A DNA stretch of 64,000 nucleotides, from positions 147,001 to 211,000 of the forward strand of contig NZ_JAKVME010000003.1 in assembly GCF_022483985.1 (NCBI RefSeq), in the 5' to 3' direction. The stretch is from Acetobacter sp. GTDB lineage: Bacteria > Pseudomonadota > Alphaproteobacteria > Acetobacterales > Acetobacteraceae. The notes beneath the pieces are model-generated. The model worked only from the letters and a program-made list of their open reading frames with translations, was not told the origin of the DNA and made no database searches. The translations under genes and the position numbers were made by a program. Position 1 is the stretch's first letter, and every line of letters starts with the position of its first letter. Positions 29,451 to 38,691 of this stretch are shown here, one piece after another.

Positions 29451-29861
29451 TTATCGGCTCATGCCGCCGGTATTGCCGTATCCGACATTTCCCGCTCCAA
29501 CATTCCCGGCACCGATGTTTTCTGCGCCTACATTGCCTGCGCCGGTATTGCCCCACCCGACGCCTCCGGGACTGGCGCCATGCCAGTGTCCCTGTGACTG
29601 CGACGACTGCCCGCTCTGCACTGTCGTCCCGGTGCCGCCCGCATAACCACCGCCATAACCCCCACCCATTCCCGGTGAAATGATGACCTGCGTCGGCGGG
29701 GGAGGATAACCTTCATAACTGTCGCCGGGCGATGCGGCCTGACTGCCGGTGGAGTAGTCCCACTGGCCACTCTTTTTCGTCGGGTTGTTGGAGTAGTCCT
29801 GCGCCATGACTGGTGACGCCAGCACCATAAGCCCCATCATGAGCCCTGAAAACGTCCGCAT
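29451..29861 (-). CDS. Secreted Gly/Asn-rich protein with pentapeptide repeats
   Basis: A 136-residue protein with a signal peptide (MRTFSGLMMGLMVLASPVMA). Gly-rich and Gln/Ser-rich segments follow, and the C-terminal 30 residues are built from five-residue repeats of the form GAGNV/GAENI. AGAGAGGATT precedes the ATG at 29861. Function unknown; probably periplasmic or surface-located. The repeat is visible in the DNA as a 15-bp tandem. Confidence 0.6.
   Translation of the reverse strand: MRTFSGLMMGLMVLASPVMAQDYSNNPTKKSGQWDYSTGSQAASPGDSYEGYPPPPTQVIISPGMGGGYGGGYAGGTGTTVQSGQSSQSQGHWHGASPGGVGWGNTGAGNVGAENIGAGNVGAGNVGYGNTGGMSR
29467..29556 (-). repeat. 15-bp tandem repeat, six diverged units
   Basis: Six consecutive 15-base units (such as ccggtattgccgtat, ccgacatttcccgct, ccaacattcccggca on the plus strand) encode the five-residue repeat at the C-terminus of the preceding protein. 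Units differ mainly at third codon positions, which suggests selection on the peptide. Confidence 0.75.
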
Positions 29862-30077
29862 TGCACCTGAATCCTCTCTGCGCGCCTGAAGCAGCACAGA
29901 GAAGCCGATTATCCTTCACAGGAGGTTGATGGCGGGCATTTCATTCGGTCATATCCGAGGGAGCGGGCCTTAACCTGACACATCGATTTATGGCGCTTAA
30001 TATGGCGTGACTGTTCTTTACGAAGCCGCTGCACTCAATGGGCTCGGCAACACATTCTGGATGAGCGGATCACAAGC

Positions 30078-30503
30078 TCAGAATTTTCTGAGTGTGTTAT
30101 TTCCTGAATGGCCTAAACTCGCATTGACAGTATCAACGATGCTGTTGCCAACCTTCCGGATGACTTCGGACAAGTGCTGGTCGGGATGACTACGGCATTC
30201 AAGCTCCGTCCGCATAAAGAAACTCAGCGTGATCTGCCCCATGAGTTCTTTCATATGAAGCGAGGCGAACTCCGTCATATACGGCTTCATGATATTCATT
30301 GCCGAAATGACCCTGTTTCGCGCCTCTGACGTAGTGGGAGACGCTGTGTCCGTGGCTGCGTAGTGCAGATAAGTCGAACATGATGTCGATGGCACGAAGA
30401 CCGTTGTATCTGCTGCCTTAGCTGCGGTGACCCCAAATGCAGTCTGTAAAGACAGCAAAACCAAATAGTTAAAAATACGGTTTGATCTGTTCACCGTAAT
30501 CAT
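30078..30503 (-). CDS. Small secreted two-cysteine protein, unknown
   Basis: A 141-residue protein with a signal peptide (LVLLSLQTAFGVTAAKA-AD). The mature part has two cysteines (STSCSTYLHY and ELECRSHPDQHLSEVIRKV) separated by about 60 helical residues. This layout loosely recalls HdeA or Rap1a/Tai-type small periplasmic proteins, but I cannot assign a family. No operon partner is nearby. The start ATG at 30503 has a weak ribosome site. Confidence 0.5.
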   Translation of the reverse strand: MITVNRSNRIFNYLVLLSLQTAFGVTAAKAADTTVFVPSTSCSTYLHYAATDTASPTTSEARNRVISAMNIMKPYMTEFASLHMKELMGQITLSFFMRTELECRSHPDQHLSEVIRKVGNSIVDTVNASLGHSGNNTLRKF

Positions 30504-30747
30504 TCAGCTTCGGCCCATATGTAGTTATAAAAAGCATCCAGAATAAAAAAATATTGGCAGAGAATTTATTGCATCGTGTCCTTACTCCGCCTCACCACCA
30601 TTCTCCGCAATGAACTCCACTTAGACCAGAGCGGAACTATAGCCCCCACCACGGCGCTCGGAATGTCTGTCCGCAAGAAAGACAACATGGAGGACGAGGT
30701 TCTACGACTCACCCACAAAATTTTATTTTATTGAATAAAAAGGCGGC

Positions 30748-30823
30748 TGGTGGAGCTGAGGGGGATCGAACCCCTGACCTCCTCATTGCGAACGAGGCGC
30801 TCTCCCATCTGAGCTACAGCCCC
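30748..30823 (-). tRNA. tRNA-Ala (anticodon CGC)
   Basis: A 76-nt cloverleaf on the minus strand with encoded CCA. The acceptor GGGGCTG pairs with CAGCTCC. The anticodon arm is CCTCG-TTCGCAA-TGAGG (anticodon CGC), with a TTCGATCC T loop. Confidence 0.95.
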
Positions 30824-30978
30824 GCCTTTGTTCCGAACTAGATAACCGGACGCGGCAAGCTGTCAAGCGCTATCCTGTATCGGAACCGAACGTATTGTGC
30901 TCTGTTCCGGGTGTCCTGTAGTCTGCGCTTCCATGCGCAAGGTGCGTCTGACGTTTTTACGAGAGGATACGGTTTCCC

Positions 30979-31275
30979 GTGTATGATCTGTGGCGCCTGC
31001 TTCTGACGGTGGTAAAGCTCTATGAAGCGGTCATCATCATCTACTGTGTTTTCAGTATGTTGTATTCTTTCGGCGTGCTCGACACCCGGAACCGGATCGT
31101 CTGGCAGGTCGGGCGCTTTCTCGGCGCTGTCGTGGAGCCGGTCCTGACACCTCTGCGGAACATCCTCCCGAGCTTCGGGAATGTCGATCTGTCACCACTG
31201 GTCGTCCTGCTGGTGCTGCAATATCTCGTGGAGCCCTTCATGGCGCGCCAGATGATGAGCAGCCTGATGGGATAA
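30979..31275 (+). CDS. YggT family membrane protein
   Basis: A 98-residue protein with two long hydrophobic segments (about 7-30 and 68-90). It carries the family motif between them (VVEPVLTPLRNILPSFGNVDLSPLV, residues about 50-75). YggT proteins are small inner-membrane proteins of unclear function, sometimes linked to cell division or osmotic shock. GTG start at 30979, preceded by GAGAGGA. A strong bidirectional hairpin follows. Confidence 0.85.
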   Translation: MYDLWRLLLTVVKLYEAVIIIYCVFSMLYSFGVLDTRNRIVWQVGRFLGAVVEPVLTPLRNILPSFGNVDLSPLVVLLVLQYLVEPFMARQMMSSLMG

Positions 31276-31301
31276 TCATTCCATTCCCGTTTCATGACTT
31301 C

Positions 31302-31340
31302 GACAACCCCGCCCGACCCTGTCCGGCGGGGTTGTCTGTC
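31302..31340. terminator. Strong stem-loop terminator after yggT
   Basis: GACAACCCCGCC (31302-31313) and GGCGGGGTTGTC (31325-31336) form a perfect 12-bp stem with an 11-base loop. There is only a weak T-rich tail. It also lies just downstream of the converging Gly-rich gene. Confidence 0.75.
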
Positions 31341-31355
31341 TTCAGCGGCCAGAAA

Positions 31356-32114
31356 TCACTGCCGGTCGCAGCTTTCAGTCAGCCTGTTGAAATACAGACC
31401 GGGAGAGCATGTGACGACATTGCTTGGGACCTGCGTCGCAACCGGAGCAGGAGCCTGCTGATATCCACCGTAATAGGCGTTCCCATAAGGCTGGCTATAA
31501 CCTTGGGAATAATCACCGGGAGGCTGAGCATACCCTTCCGACTGCTGATAATAGTCACCGGAATAGGCAGACTCCGCGCTGGCGGCTCCAACGGACAGTC
31601 CTAGCAGGGTTCCGAAAGCGAACGGCGCTCCCCAGCCCCAACCCCAGCCCCAGCCCCAGCCGCCGTAACCGCCCCAGTAAGGGTAGCCGCCCCAGCCGTA
31701 ATAGGAGGGATATCCACCCCAGCCCCAACCCCAGCCGGGACCACCCCAACCGCCGCCCCAACCAGGGCCCGCTCCGCCCCAGCCACCACGCCAACCGCCG
31801 CGCCAGCCTCCTCCTCCCCAGCCGGGGCCACGTCCCCCTCCGTGAAACCCGCCACCGGGACCGCCGCCAAAGCCACCACCATGAAAGCCTCCGCCGGGGC
31901 CGCCTCCGTGGAAGCCCCCTCCCGGACCACCACCGAAACCGCCTCCATGGAAACCTCCACCGGGGCCGCCACCACCGCCATGGAATCCACCGCCGCCGCC
32001 AAAACCACCACCGCCACCTCCACCTCCCGGATGGGCAAATGCCGGTGAAAGAACCGAAAGGGATACAGCAACAGCAGCGGCCTTCTGCAGCAACTTGAAA
32101 CGGTTGATGTTCAC
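31356..32114 (-). CDS. Secreted Gly/His-rich repeat protein
   Basis: A 252-residue protein with a signal peptide (KLLQKAAAVAVSLSVLSPAFA). About 30 copies of short GGGFHGG / GGPGGG units follow (residues about 25-90), then a Gly/Trp/Tyr-rich section and a short C-terminal domain with two cysteines (VTCSPGLYFNRL, ESCDRQ). GTG start at 32114 follows GGAG. Function unknown. The composition suggests a flexible cell-surface or metal-binding protein, but that is inference. The repeats (about 31800-32035) are hard to assemble, so exact copy number deserves caution. Confidence 0.6.
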   Translation of the reverse strand: MNINRFKLLQKAAAVAVSLSVLSPAFAHPGGGGGGGGFGGGGGFHGGGGGPGGGFHGGGFGGGPGGGFHGGGPGGGFHGGGFGGGPGGGFHGGGRGPGWGGGGWRGGWRGGWGGAGPGWGGGWGGPGWGWGWGGYPSYYGWGGYPYWGGYGGWGWGWGWGWGAPFAFGTLLGLSVGAASAESAYSGDYYQQSEGYAQPPGDYSQGYSQPYGNAYYGGYQQAPAPVATQVPSNVVTCSPGLYFNRLTESCDRQ

Positions 32115-32407
32115 GGCGCGTCTCCAGGAAGTTTGATCAGATCTTTCAGCGTGACAGAACATGGGATCAAAAGACGATATGGGATCACCCAAGGAAGGCT
32201 ATATGACCCATATGGGATTCATCCCGGGACTGTGCCACCGGAAATATCATACGGATGGCAACAGAATGTAAGCAGTATGCACCACAGTTTTATGACTGAA
32301 TAACGACCTTGTCCGGGCAGCCTGTACTCTTTTGTAACACTCCCGTTCCCTGATCTCATCACGGACAGGTGGCGGACAGGTGATCGATGCGCCGTCCGCG
32401 CCTTGCT

Positions 32408-34579
32408 TCAATGCCCGGAAGCAGCCGGCACGGCTGTCGGGATTTCTCCAAAACTGTTGTTGCTACGGTCAATGTCCGGAATGGTCCTGTCGGGATCAAG
32501 AATGGCGGTACGAACAGACTGGGTGCCGGCAACCTGCACGTTCAACTGGCTTCGCTGCATCCATGCTTCCGTGGGGATGCGGATGCGGGCGGAGCTGCCA
32601 TCCATCCATGTCACCTGCAAAACCACCGGCAAAGGCAGACGGCCCTTGTTGATGACCGGAATGATGGCTCCGTTCTTGGGATCGTTCCCTGCATAGGATA
32701 CCGGCCCAACCGCGTAATCGGCTGCCCAGTTATTGAAATACCAGCCACGCCAGAACCATGAGAGATCCTCGCCCGCCTCACTGTTCATGAAACGGAAGAA
32801 ATCTGATGGCGTGGGATGATGGAAAGACCATTCCTTGATATAGGCGCGCAAGGCCCGGTCAAAACGGTCCGGTCCGAGGATCTGCTCCCTCAGCAATGTC
32901 AGGCCGTAAGCCGATTTGAAATAGGTCAGATCGTGCCGGTATGTCTCTGAAACCGTGTCCGATGGCGCCATCAGGACAGGCGCTTCCCTGTCCTTGAGCA
33001 GGGTGACGATGTCAATGGCAGGTTTGCCGGTTTGCGGCGCGTATTCCGCATCCCGTTTCGGCGCGAACTCTCCGCCATTGAAGTGGGCGGATGCCAACGT
33101 GTCGATGAACGTATCAAAGCCTTCATCCATGAAAGCATGACGCCGTTCATTCGACCCGACCATCATGGGAAACCACTGATGACCCAGTTCATGGGTCGTC
33201 ATGGCGAACAGATCGGGATCGCGCTTTTTTGCGTCCTCAAAAGCGATACCCGGATATTCCATGCTCGCGCCGTGACCTGCCGCATTGATGGCGTTCGGCC
33301 AGGGGTAAGGCCCCCATTGCGACGAAAAATACTCGATCGCATGTTTCACATAGGCCGTGGACCGGTCCCATCCATGCGCGCCGACACCTTCAACCGGATA
33401 GAAGGACATGGCCAGACGCGGCGCTGGCTGTTTGTCCTTCTCGTTGCCGGTTGAAAGAGGCGGCAGATCCAGTTTCGCGGCATCCCACAGGAACGCGGCG
33501 GAGGCCATGAACGCCACATCCCGGGTATTGGCCATCCGGAAATGCCATGTTCTGGTCGCGGGTTCCGGCGTCTCCGCTTTCCTGTCCGGCTCGACGCCTT
33601 TCTTCACGGGTGGCGCTTCAGGCTGAGGCTGGAGTGCGGTTTCGACCTCGGCCTGAGTGCGGATCATGACCCGCTGCTCGCTTTTTGCGGCCTGCGCCAG
33701 CCGGTCACGCTGCTCCTGCGTCAGCACCTCAGACGGGTTCACAAGCACACCTGAGCCCGCGACGACAAAACGTGACGGCACGGTGACGCTGTAGTCGAAG
33801 TCGCCGTATTCCAGATAGAACTCCTGCCCGAGATAGGGCGCGGTATCCCATCCCCGGATGTCATCATAAACGGCCATGCGGGGATAGAACTGCGCGATCT
33901 CGTAGATATCGCCGTTCCTGCTGGGGGAAACGGCGGTGCGGCCACCCCACTCGCCCGGCACGGTATAATGCCAGACAATGCGGATTTTCCGCTTCTCGCC
34001 CTTCTGCATCGGGTCGGCCAGCGCAAGCTGCATCCGTGTATCGGAGATGACCGGCACCAGCGGCGTGCTATGGCCATCATCCTCGATGGACACGCTTTCG
34101 ATGGCGATGCCGTCGGTATGATGTTCATGGCGCTCCGGGTTGGCGAAATCCGCTCTGGAACCTTCCCTGTAGATGTTCTGGTCAAGCTGCACCCACAACA
34201 CGTCCAGCGGGTCCGGGCTGTTGTTGGTGTAGGTGATGACCTCGCTGCCAGACAGCGTCCGGTTGGTCGGGTCGATCGTCACCCTGATGTCGTAGTCAGC
34301 CCTGTTCTGCCAGGCCTGTGGTCCCCGACGGCCACTGCCGGAGCGATAGGCATTCGGCGCATCGGGATAGGCCAGAGGCGCGAAGAGTCTGCCCGCGTCC
34401 GGAGCAGACGACGCTCCCGTGTCCGCCGCGTGAAGAGCCGTCAGCGAACCGGGCAACGCGAAGGCCGTCAGCAGCAGCGCTCCCCGCAAACTCCGCCGTT
34501 TCGCGCCTGTCATGCCGCGTTTCAGAACCATCCGCCCAATCCCGGAAACGAAATGGAGAGAAGACTGTTTCTTCAGCAT
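32408..34579 (-). CDS. M1 family metallopeptidase
   Basis: A 723-residue zinc aminopeptidase-like enzyme. An N-terminal signal or anchor segment (RGALLLTAFALPGSLTALHA) precedes a beta-rich domain. The thermolysin-like domain has zinc ligands His463, His467 (HELGHQW) and Glu486 (FMDEG). The usual GAMEN exopeptidase loop reads GASMEYPGIAF. CAGGAG lies 8 bases before the ATG at 34579. It is divergent from the adenosine deaminase gene. Predicted periplasmic or membrane-bound peptide degradation. Confidence 0.88.
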   Translation of the reverse strand: MLKKQSSLHFVSGIGRMVLKRGMTGAKRRSLRGALLLTAFALPGSLTALHAADTGASSAPDAGRLFAPLAYPDAPNAYRSGSGRRGPQAWQNRADYDIRVTIDPTNRTLSGSEVITYTNNSPDPLDVLWVQLDQNIYREGSRADFANPERHEHHTDGIAIESVSIEDDGHSTPLVPVISDTRMQLALADPMQKGEKRKIRIVWHYTVPGEWGGRTAVSPSRNGDIYEIAQFYPRMAVYDDIRGWDTAPYLGQEFYLEYGDFDYSVTVPSRFVVAGSGVLVNPSEVLTQEQRDRLAQAAKSEQRVMIRTQAEVETALQPQPEAPPVKKGVEPDRKAETPEPATRTWHFRMANTRDVAFMASAAFLWDAAKLDLPPLSTGNEKDKQPAPRLAMSFYPVEGVGAHGWDRSTAYVKHAIEYFSSQWGPYPWPNAINAAGHGASMEYPGIAFEDAKKRDPDLFAMTTHELGHQWFPMMVGSNERRHAFMDEGFDTFIDTLASAHFNGGEFAPKRDAEYAPQTGKPAIDIVTLLKDREAPVLMAPSDTVSETYRHDLTYFKSAYGLTLLREQILGPDRFDRALRAYIKEWSFHHPTPSDFFRFMNSEAGEDLSWFWRGWYFNNWAADYAVGPVSYAGNDPKNGAIIPVINKGRLPLPVVLQVTWMDGSSARIRIPTEAWMQRSQLNVQVAGTQSVRTAILDPDRTIPDIDRSNNSFGEIPTAVPAASGH

Positions 34580-34686
34580 GCGCTGTCTCCTGACATCAGG
34601 CGGATTACCGTGCTAACCACCAGATAGCATCGTCAAGATGAACACGGTATTGTCCGCGATTGTCATCCTAACGTGAAAAGCACACC

Positions 34687-36258
34687 ATGCAGGCCATGAT
34701 CCGACGTTTTCTGCCGGCTCTGCTGAGCCTTCCGTTTGTAACCGGGGCATTTGCCGCCTCGCCCGACAGCGCCGATCAGGCTGCTGTCTCAAGCCGTTTT
34801 GAAGCCATCCGCTCCAGCCCGCAGGAGTTCTCCCTCTTCATGCGGGCCTTCCCGAAAGGAGCGGACCTGCACAACCATCTGGTCGGCGCCATCTACGCGG
34901 AACGCCTGCTGGAATGGGCGAGAGCGGATCAGCTCTGCGTGAACCCGGACACGGGAGCAATCGGCCCGACGCGCTGCGCCTTTGGCTTCCATACCTCAAA
35001 GGACGCGATCCCCGCCGCCCGGATCATGCAGGATCAGGCGCTCTACACACAGACGATCGACATGCTTTCAATGCGGAATTTTGTTCCGTCTCCGCAGGAC
35101 CGATCCGGACACGATCATTTTTTCGCGACCTTCGACAAGTTTCTGCCCGCCACAAGCGGTCATGACGCCGACATCCTGGTCGACGCGCTCTCTCAGGCGG
35201 CGCGGGATCATGTCACCTATGTCGAGTTGATGGTCTCGCCACAACTGAACGCCGTGGCCCGGCAGGGCTCCTCCGACAGGATCAGCCATGAAAGCGATAT
35301 CGCTCAGGCGGAAATCCGCGTCGTTCCACACCTCAATCATCTGGTGAGACTGGTGCGGGAAGAGACCGACACGATGGAGCGCAAGGCCCGTGCAACCATG
35401 AAGTGCGGCACCGGAGAGGCCGCCCCCGGTTGCCACGTCGCCGTCCGCTACCTGTATCAGACGATCAGAACGATGCCTCCCGGCATGGTGCTGGCCCAGA
35501 TCGCTTTCGGCTATATGCTGTCCACCGCCGACAGTCGTTTTGTCGGCATCAATATCGTCGGGCCGGAAGACAATCCGATCGCCATGCAGGATTACACCCT
35601 GCACATGCAGATGTTCCACACCCTTTCGGAACGCTGGCCGAAAGTGAAGCTCTCCCTGCATGCAGGTGAACTGTCCAAGGGACTGGTCGCGCCAAGCGGT
35701 CTGGACGACCATATAAGACAGGCTGTTGAAATCGCCGGAGCCTCACGCATCGGGCATGGCGTGGACATCATGCAGGAGCGTGATCCCTATGGCCTGCTTA
35801 CGGAAATGGCGCAGAGGAATATCCTCGTCGAGATCAATCTGAGCAGCAATGAACAGATCCTTGACGTCAAGGACAACGCCCATCCGTTCATGACCTATCG
35901 CGAGCACGGGGTGCCGGTCGCCCTGTCCACGGATGATGAGGGAGTTTCGCGCATCACCCTGACCGACGAATACCTCCGGGCAGCGAAAACCTATGCCCTG
36001 TCCTATGCCGATCTGAAGGACCTGTCCCGCATGGGGCTGGAGCACGGGTTTGTCTCGGGAAAAAGCCTGTGGGACACGACAAGGCCTTTTCACCGTGCGA
36101 CCGCCTGCGCGGATGTCGACGCCAGAGAAGCGGAGCCGGAGGGGCTGTGCCGGGAACTGCTCACACACAGTCAGAAAGCCCGACTGCAATGGACTCTCGA
36201 AAATCAGTTCAGCCTGTTTGAGCATCAGGTGGCGACCGGCCAGCCCCTCAAGAACTGA
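34687..36258 (+). CDS. Secreted adenosine deaminase-family protein
   Basis: A 523-residue metal-dependent hydrolase. Signal peptide at residues 1-23. Metal ligands and catalytic residues of the adenosine/AMP deaminase fold are visible: LHNHL (His62, His64), SLHAGE, RIGHGVDIM and LSTDDEGVSR. It is longer than cytoplasmic adenosine deaminase (about 340) because of an insert near residues 190-260, as in the extracellular ADGF-type enzymes. Expected to turn adenosine into inosine outside the cytoplasm. The purine nucleoside permease gene follows after 27 bases, so the two form a salvage operon. Confidence 0.85.
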   Translation: MQAMIRRFLPALLSLPFVTGAFAASPDSADQAAVSSRFEAIRSSPQEFSLFMRAFPKGADLHNHLVGAIYAERLLEWARADQLCVNPDTGAIGPTRCAFGFHTSKDAIPAARIMQDQALYTQTIDMLSMRNFVPSPQDRSGHDHFFATFDKFLPATSGHDADILVDALSQAARDHVTYVELMVSPQLNAVARQGSSDRISHESDIAQAEIRVVPHLNHLVRLVREETDTMERKARATMKCGTGEAAPGCHVAVRYLYQTIRTMPPGMVLAQIAFGYMLSTADSRFVGINIVGPEDNPIAMQDYTLHMQMFHTLSERWPKVKLSLHAGELSKGLVAPSGLDDHIRQAVEIAGASRIGHGVDIMQERDPYGLLTEMAQRNILVEINLSSNEQILDVKDNAHPFMTYREHGVPVALSTDDEGVSRITLTDEYLRAAKTYALSYADLKDLSRMGLEHGFVSGKSLWDTTRPFHRATACADVDAREAEPEGLCRELLTHSQKARLQWTLENQFSLFEHQVATGQPLKN

Positions 36259-36285
36259 ACCGGCTTTTTCCTGAAGGATTTCCTG

Positions 36286-37368
36286 ATGCGTCTTCTCGCT
36301 TCCCTTGCCTGTCTCCCGCTCGCCATGTGGGGTGTCCTGTCTCAGGCCAATGCCGCCAGCCTTGCGAAAATTCCTGTACGTGTCGTGGTTGTAACGACAT
36401 TCGAGCTTGGCAATGACACGGGAGATGTGCCCGGAGAGTTCCAGCACTGGGTGGAGAGACTTCCGCTCAGTGAGGAACTGCCGGCACGAGGCAGCTATCA
36501 TGAAATCCTGCGCTACAATCCCGAACTGCATGTTCTGGGCATCGTGACGGGAGAGGGACCGTCCCACATGGCCTCGGCCATGACCGGACTGGTGCTTGAT
36601 CCCCGCTTCGATCTACGAAAAGCCTATTTCCTGCTTGCCGGGATCGGCGGGATCAATCCGAATTTCGGGTCTGTCGGCTCGGCTGTCTGGGCTCCGCGTG
36701 TCATCAATGGCGGGCTGGCCCACATGATCGACGCCCGGGAAATTCCCTCGGACTGGCCGGATGGTTTTGCGCCTGTGCAGGGCGCCAGTCCAACCCTGCA
36801 TCCGACACCCGCGCTGCATTCCCAGTGGGGCGACATGGGCTACACGCTTAACCCTCGTCTGGTGAACTGGGCCTACACCCTGACGCACTCGGTCTCTCTC
36901 CCTGACACCCCTTCCCTTCAGGCCAGCCGCGCCCGCTACAGGGACTATCCCGCCGCGCAGAAACCACCGCAGGTCATGGTGGGTGACACGCTTTCTTCCG
37001 AAACCTTCTGGGTAGGCGCCAGGATGAACGCATGGGCGGAACGCTGGGTCAGATACTGGACCGACAATCAGGGAACGTTCGCAACGACGGCGGAAGAGGA
37101 TATCGGCCTGATGCAGGCTCTCTCAGCGCAGGCCAAAGCCGGACGGGTGGATATCAACCGCGTGCTGATCCTGCGGACCGCGAGCAATTACGACATGCCG
37201 CCGCCGGGAGAGAGCGCTGCGGCCCTCCTGAAAGAAGAAGCTGATGAGACCGGTTTTTCAGGGTTCATCCCGTCTCTCGATGCGGCATGGCTGGTTGGAA
37301 GCACTGTAGTCCGGGAACTGGCGTTTCACTGGACCACTTATGAGAACGTCACGGCGGGCGGGAATTAG
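36286..37368 (+). CDS. Purine nucleoside permease (NUP family)
   Basis: A 360-residue protein with a signal peptide (residues 1-24). Segments VRVVVVTTFELGNDTGDVPGEFQ, LLAGIGGINPNFGSVGSAVWA and LRTASNYDMPPPG match the NUP family, named from a yeast nucleoside transporter but structurally close to nucleoside phosphorylases. It sits directly behind the secreted adenosine deaminase, which suggests capture or cleavage of the resulting nucleosides in the periplasm. Whether it transports or hydrolyses is uncertain. Confidence 0.85.
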   Translation: MRLLASLACLPLAMWGVLSQANAASLAKIPVRVVVVTTFELGNDTGDVPGEFQHWVERLPLSEELPARGSYHEILRYNPELHVLGIVTGEGPSHMASAMTGLVLDPRFDLRKAYFLLAGIGGINPNFGSVGSAVWAPRVINGGLAHMIDAREIPSDWPDGFAPVQGASPTLHPTPALHSQWGDMGYTLNPRLVNWAYTLTHSVSLPDTPSLQASRARYRDYPAAQKPPQVMVGDTLSSETFWVGARMNAWAERWVRYWTDNQGTFATTAEEDIGLMQALSAQAKAGRVDINRVLILRTASNYDMPPPGESAAALLKEEADETGFSGFIPSLDAAWLVGSTVVRELAFHWTTYENVTAGGN

Positions 37369-37440
37369 AGCGGCATCCGCTCAGACTGGATCACGGATGC
37401 CGCCCTAACCCATGACCGCCTTTGGGGAGGTCGATGCAGA

Positions 37441-37572
37441 CGCTGCTCGCAAGGGACCGCAAGTCCTTTGACCCCGATTGATTGATAGCAAACGGCTTCC
37501 AAAGGCGCGCCTTTTGCGGGGTTCTGGGCAGCCCCCATCACTCTCCCCGGCAGGAAGGAGCGAGCAGAAAAG
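37441..37572 (-). repeat. Dispersed hairpin repeat, copy 4 (inverted relative to copy 1)
   Basis: Read on the minus strand, this block follows 1277-1405 over its full length: the GCCGGGGAGAGTGA flank, the GGGGC-type hairpin, CCAAAGGCGCGCC, the spacer, GGGGTCAAAGGACTTGCGG and TCCCTTGCGAGC. Some stems carry mismatches. It occupies most of the gap between the nucleoside permease and lipoprotein genes. Confidence 0.8.
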
Positions 37573-37667
37573 CAGGCTGCCTTCCCTTACATGCCAGAAA
37601 AGAACCTCATCACCGGACTGTCAAAAAAAAAAGCCGCCGCACAGGGCGCCTTTCTCAGAAACAACAG

Positions 37668-38573
37668 TCAGTGTTTTGCAGGCGCTTTCAGATATCCCGC
37701 GGCAGGAGAGCGAACCTTTGCAGGCGTGCTGGCAGCTTCCGTCGCATCGTCCGCCAGACCGCCCGGGAAGATGGCGTTCGGTTCCGAAGACTGAGTCGAC
37801 GGTGTCTGGGAAGCTGGCGCTGTTTCCTTTGCCGCTGAAGTTGCCCGAGCGGGTGCGGAAGAGGGAGCCGCAGAGGTCGTCACCGCACCGCTGCCGGTGT
37901 CGGAAGATACCGCTGCTGGCCTGACGGCGCTCCCGCCAAGGGCTTCCGTCTGGATTGCCGCTGCCGTGGGCATGCCGCCCGCATCCACCAGCCAGTCCTT
38001 CAGCTTGTTCCTGATCTGGAATTCCAGCTCGACATTCATGTCCTGCATCATCTGGCGCGTGATCTCATAGAGATTGGCGCGGCTGTCGGCGTCGCCCTTG
38101 CTCAGATCCGGTTTCATGCTGCGGGTGACATGAGCCTCCACTTCGCCCACCTGCTGGCCGGTGGAGGACTGTATATCGAGATGGGTGTCCATCTTTCCAG
38201 CCAGAGTGCCGCCCGGCTCGTGGACGATAGAGGCGTCGTCAATCGTGAAGATGGCGGCGCCGGACTGTCCGGCGGCCACGAGCCGCTGCTGGGCCATCTG
38301 GGTCAGGGCCTGATCCGGTGGAATAGGGGCATTCGCCGACTCATCCCCCGGCACTGAGCCCGGAGCCGCATGGTCAGCCACCTGCACAGTGGCGACATTC
38401 AGATGAATCTGGTTGAGATAGCCATACTGATACGGGGGAAAGGCCATCATCTCATCGTCCGATGAGGAACAGCCCGCGATCAGGGTTACTGCGGCGAGCG
38501 CACCGAGCATCGTCGTCCGGCGTAGGGCCTGACGGCTGAAACGAGTCGCGCCAGTGAGCCGTTTAGTGAGCAT
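37668..38573 (-). CDS. Lipoprotein, unknown
   Basis: A 301-residue protein with a lipobox (LAAVTLIAGCSSSDDE), so probably a lipid-anchored envelope protein. A central domain (about 60-190) contains QALTQMAQQRLVAAGQSG and MQDMNVELEFQIRNKLKDWL. The tail, about 90 residues, is Ala/Ser/Thr/Pro-rich and probably disordered. I do not recognise a named domain. I chose the ATG at 38573 (GGAG nine bases upstream); the frame runs further up but overlaps the next gene. Confidence 0.65.
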   Translation of the reverse strand: MLTKRLTGATRFSRQALRRTTMLGALAAVTLIAGCSSSDDEMMAFPPYQYGYLNQIHLNVATVQVADHAAPGSVPGDESANAPIPPDQALTQMAQQRLVAAGQSGAAIFTIDDASIVHEPGGTLAGKMDTHLDIQSSTGQQVGEVEAHVTRSMKPDLSKGDADSRANLYEITRQMMQDMNVELEFQIRNKLKDWLVDAGGMPTAAAIQTEALGGSAVRPAAVSSDTGSGAVTTSAAPSSAPARATSAAKETAPASQTPSTQSSEPNAIFPGGLADDATEAASTPAKVRSPAAGYLKAPAKH

Positions 38574-38691
38574 TCCGCCATTCTCCATTCTGAACCACCA
38601 GCCAGACGATGCCCCGGCCTGATATGCTTTTCCCTGAAACGCACTATCCGTCAGATCGGGGCAAACGGAAAGAGACCCGGAACGCTGGCGA

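Noticed and set aside
31601..32071. Alternative-frame long proteins across the Gly-rich gene
   Set aside because: They are by-products of the GC-rich repeat. Only the frame with a signal peptide and ribosome site is credible.
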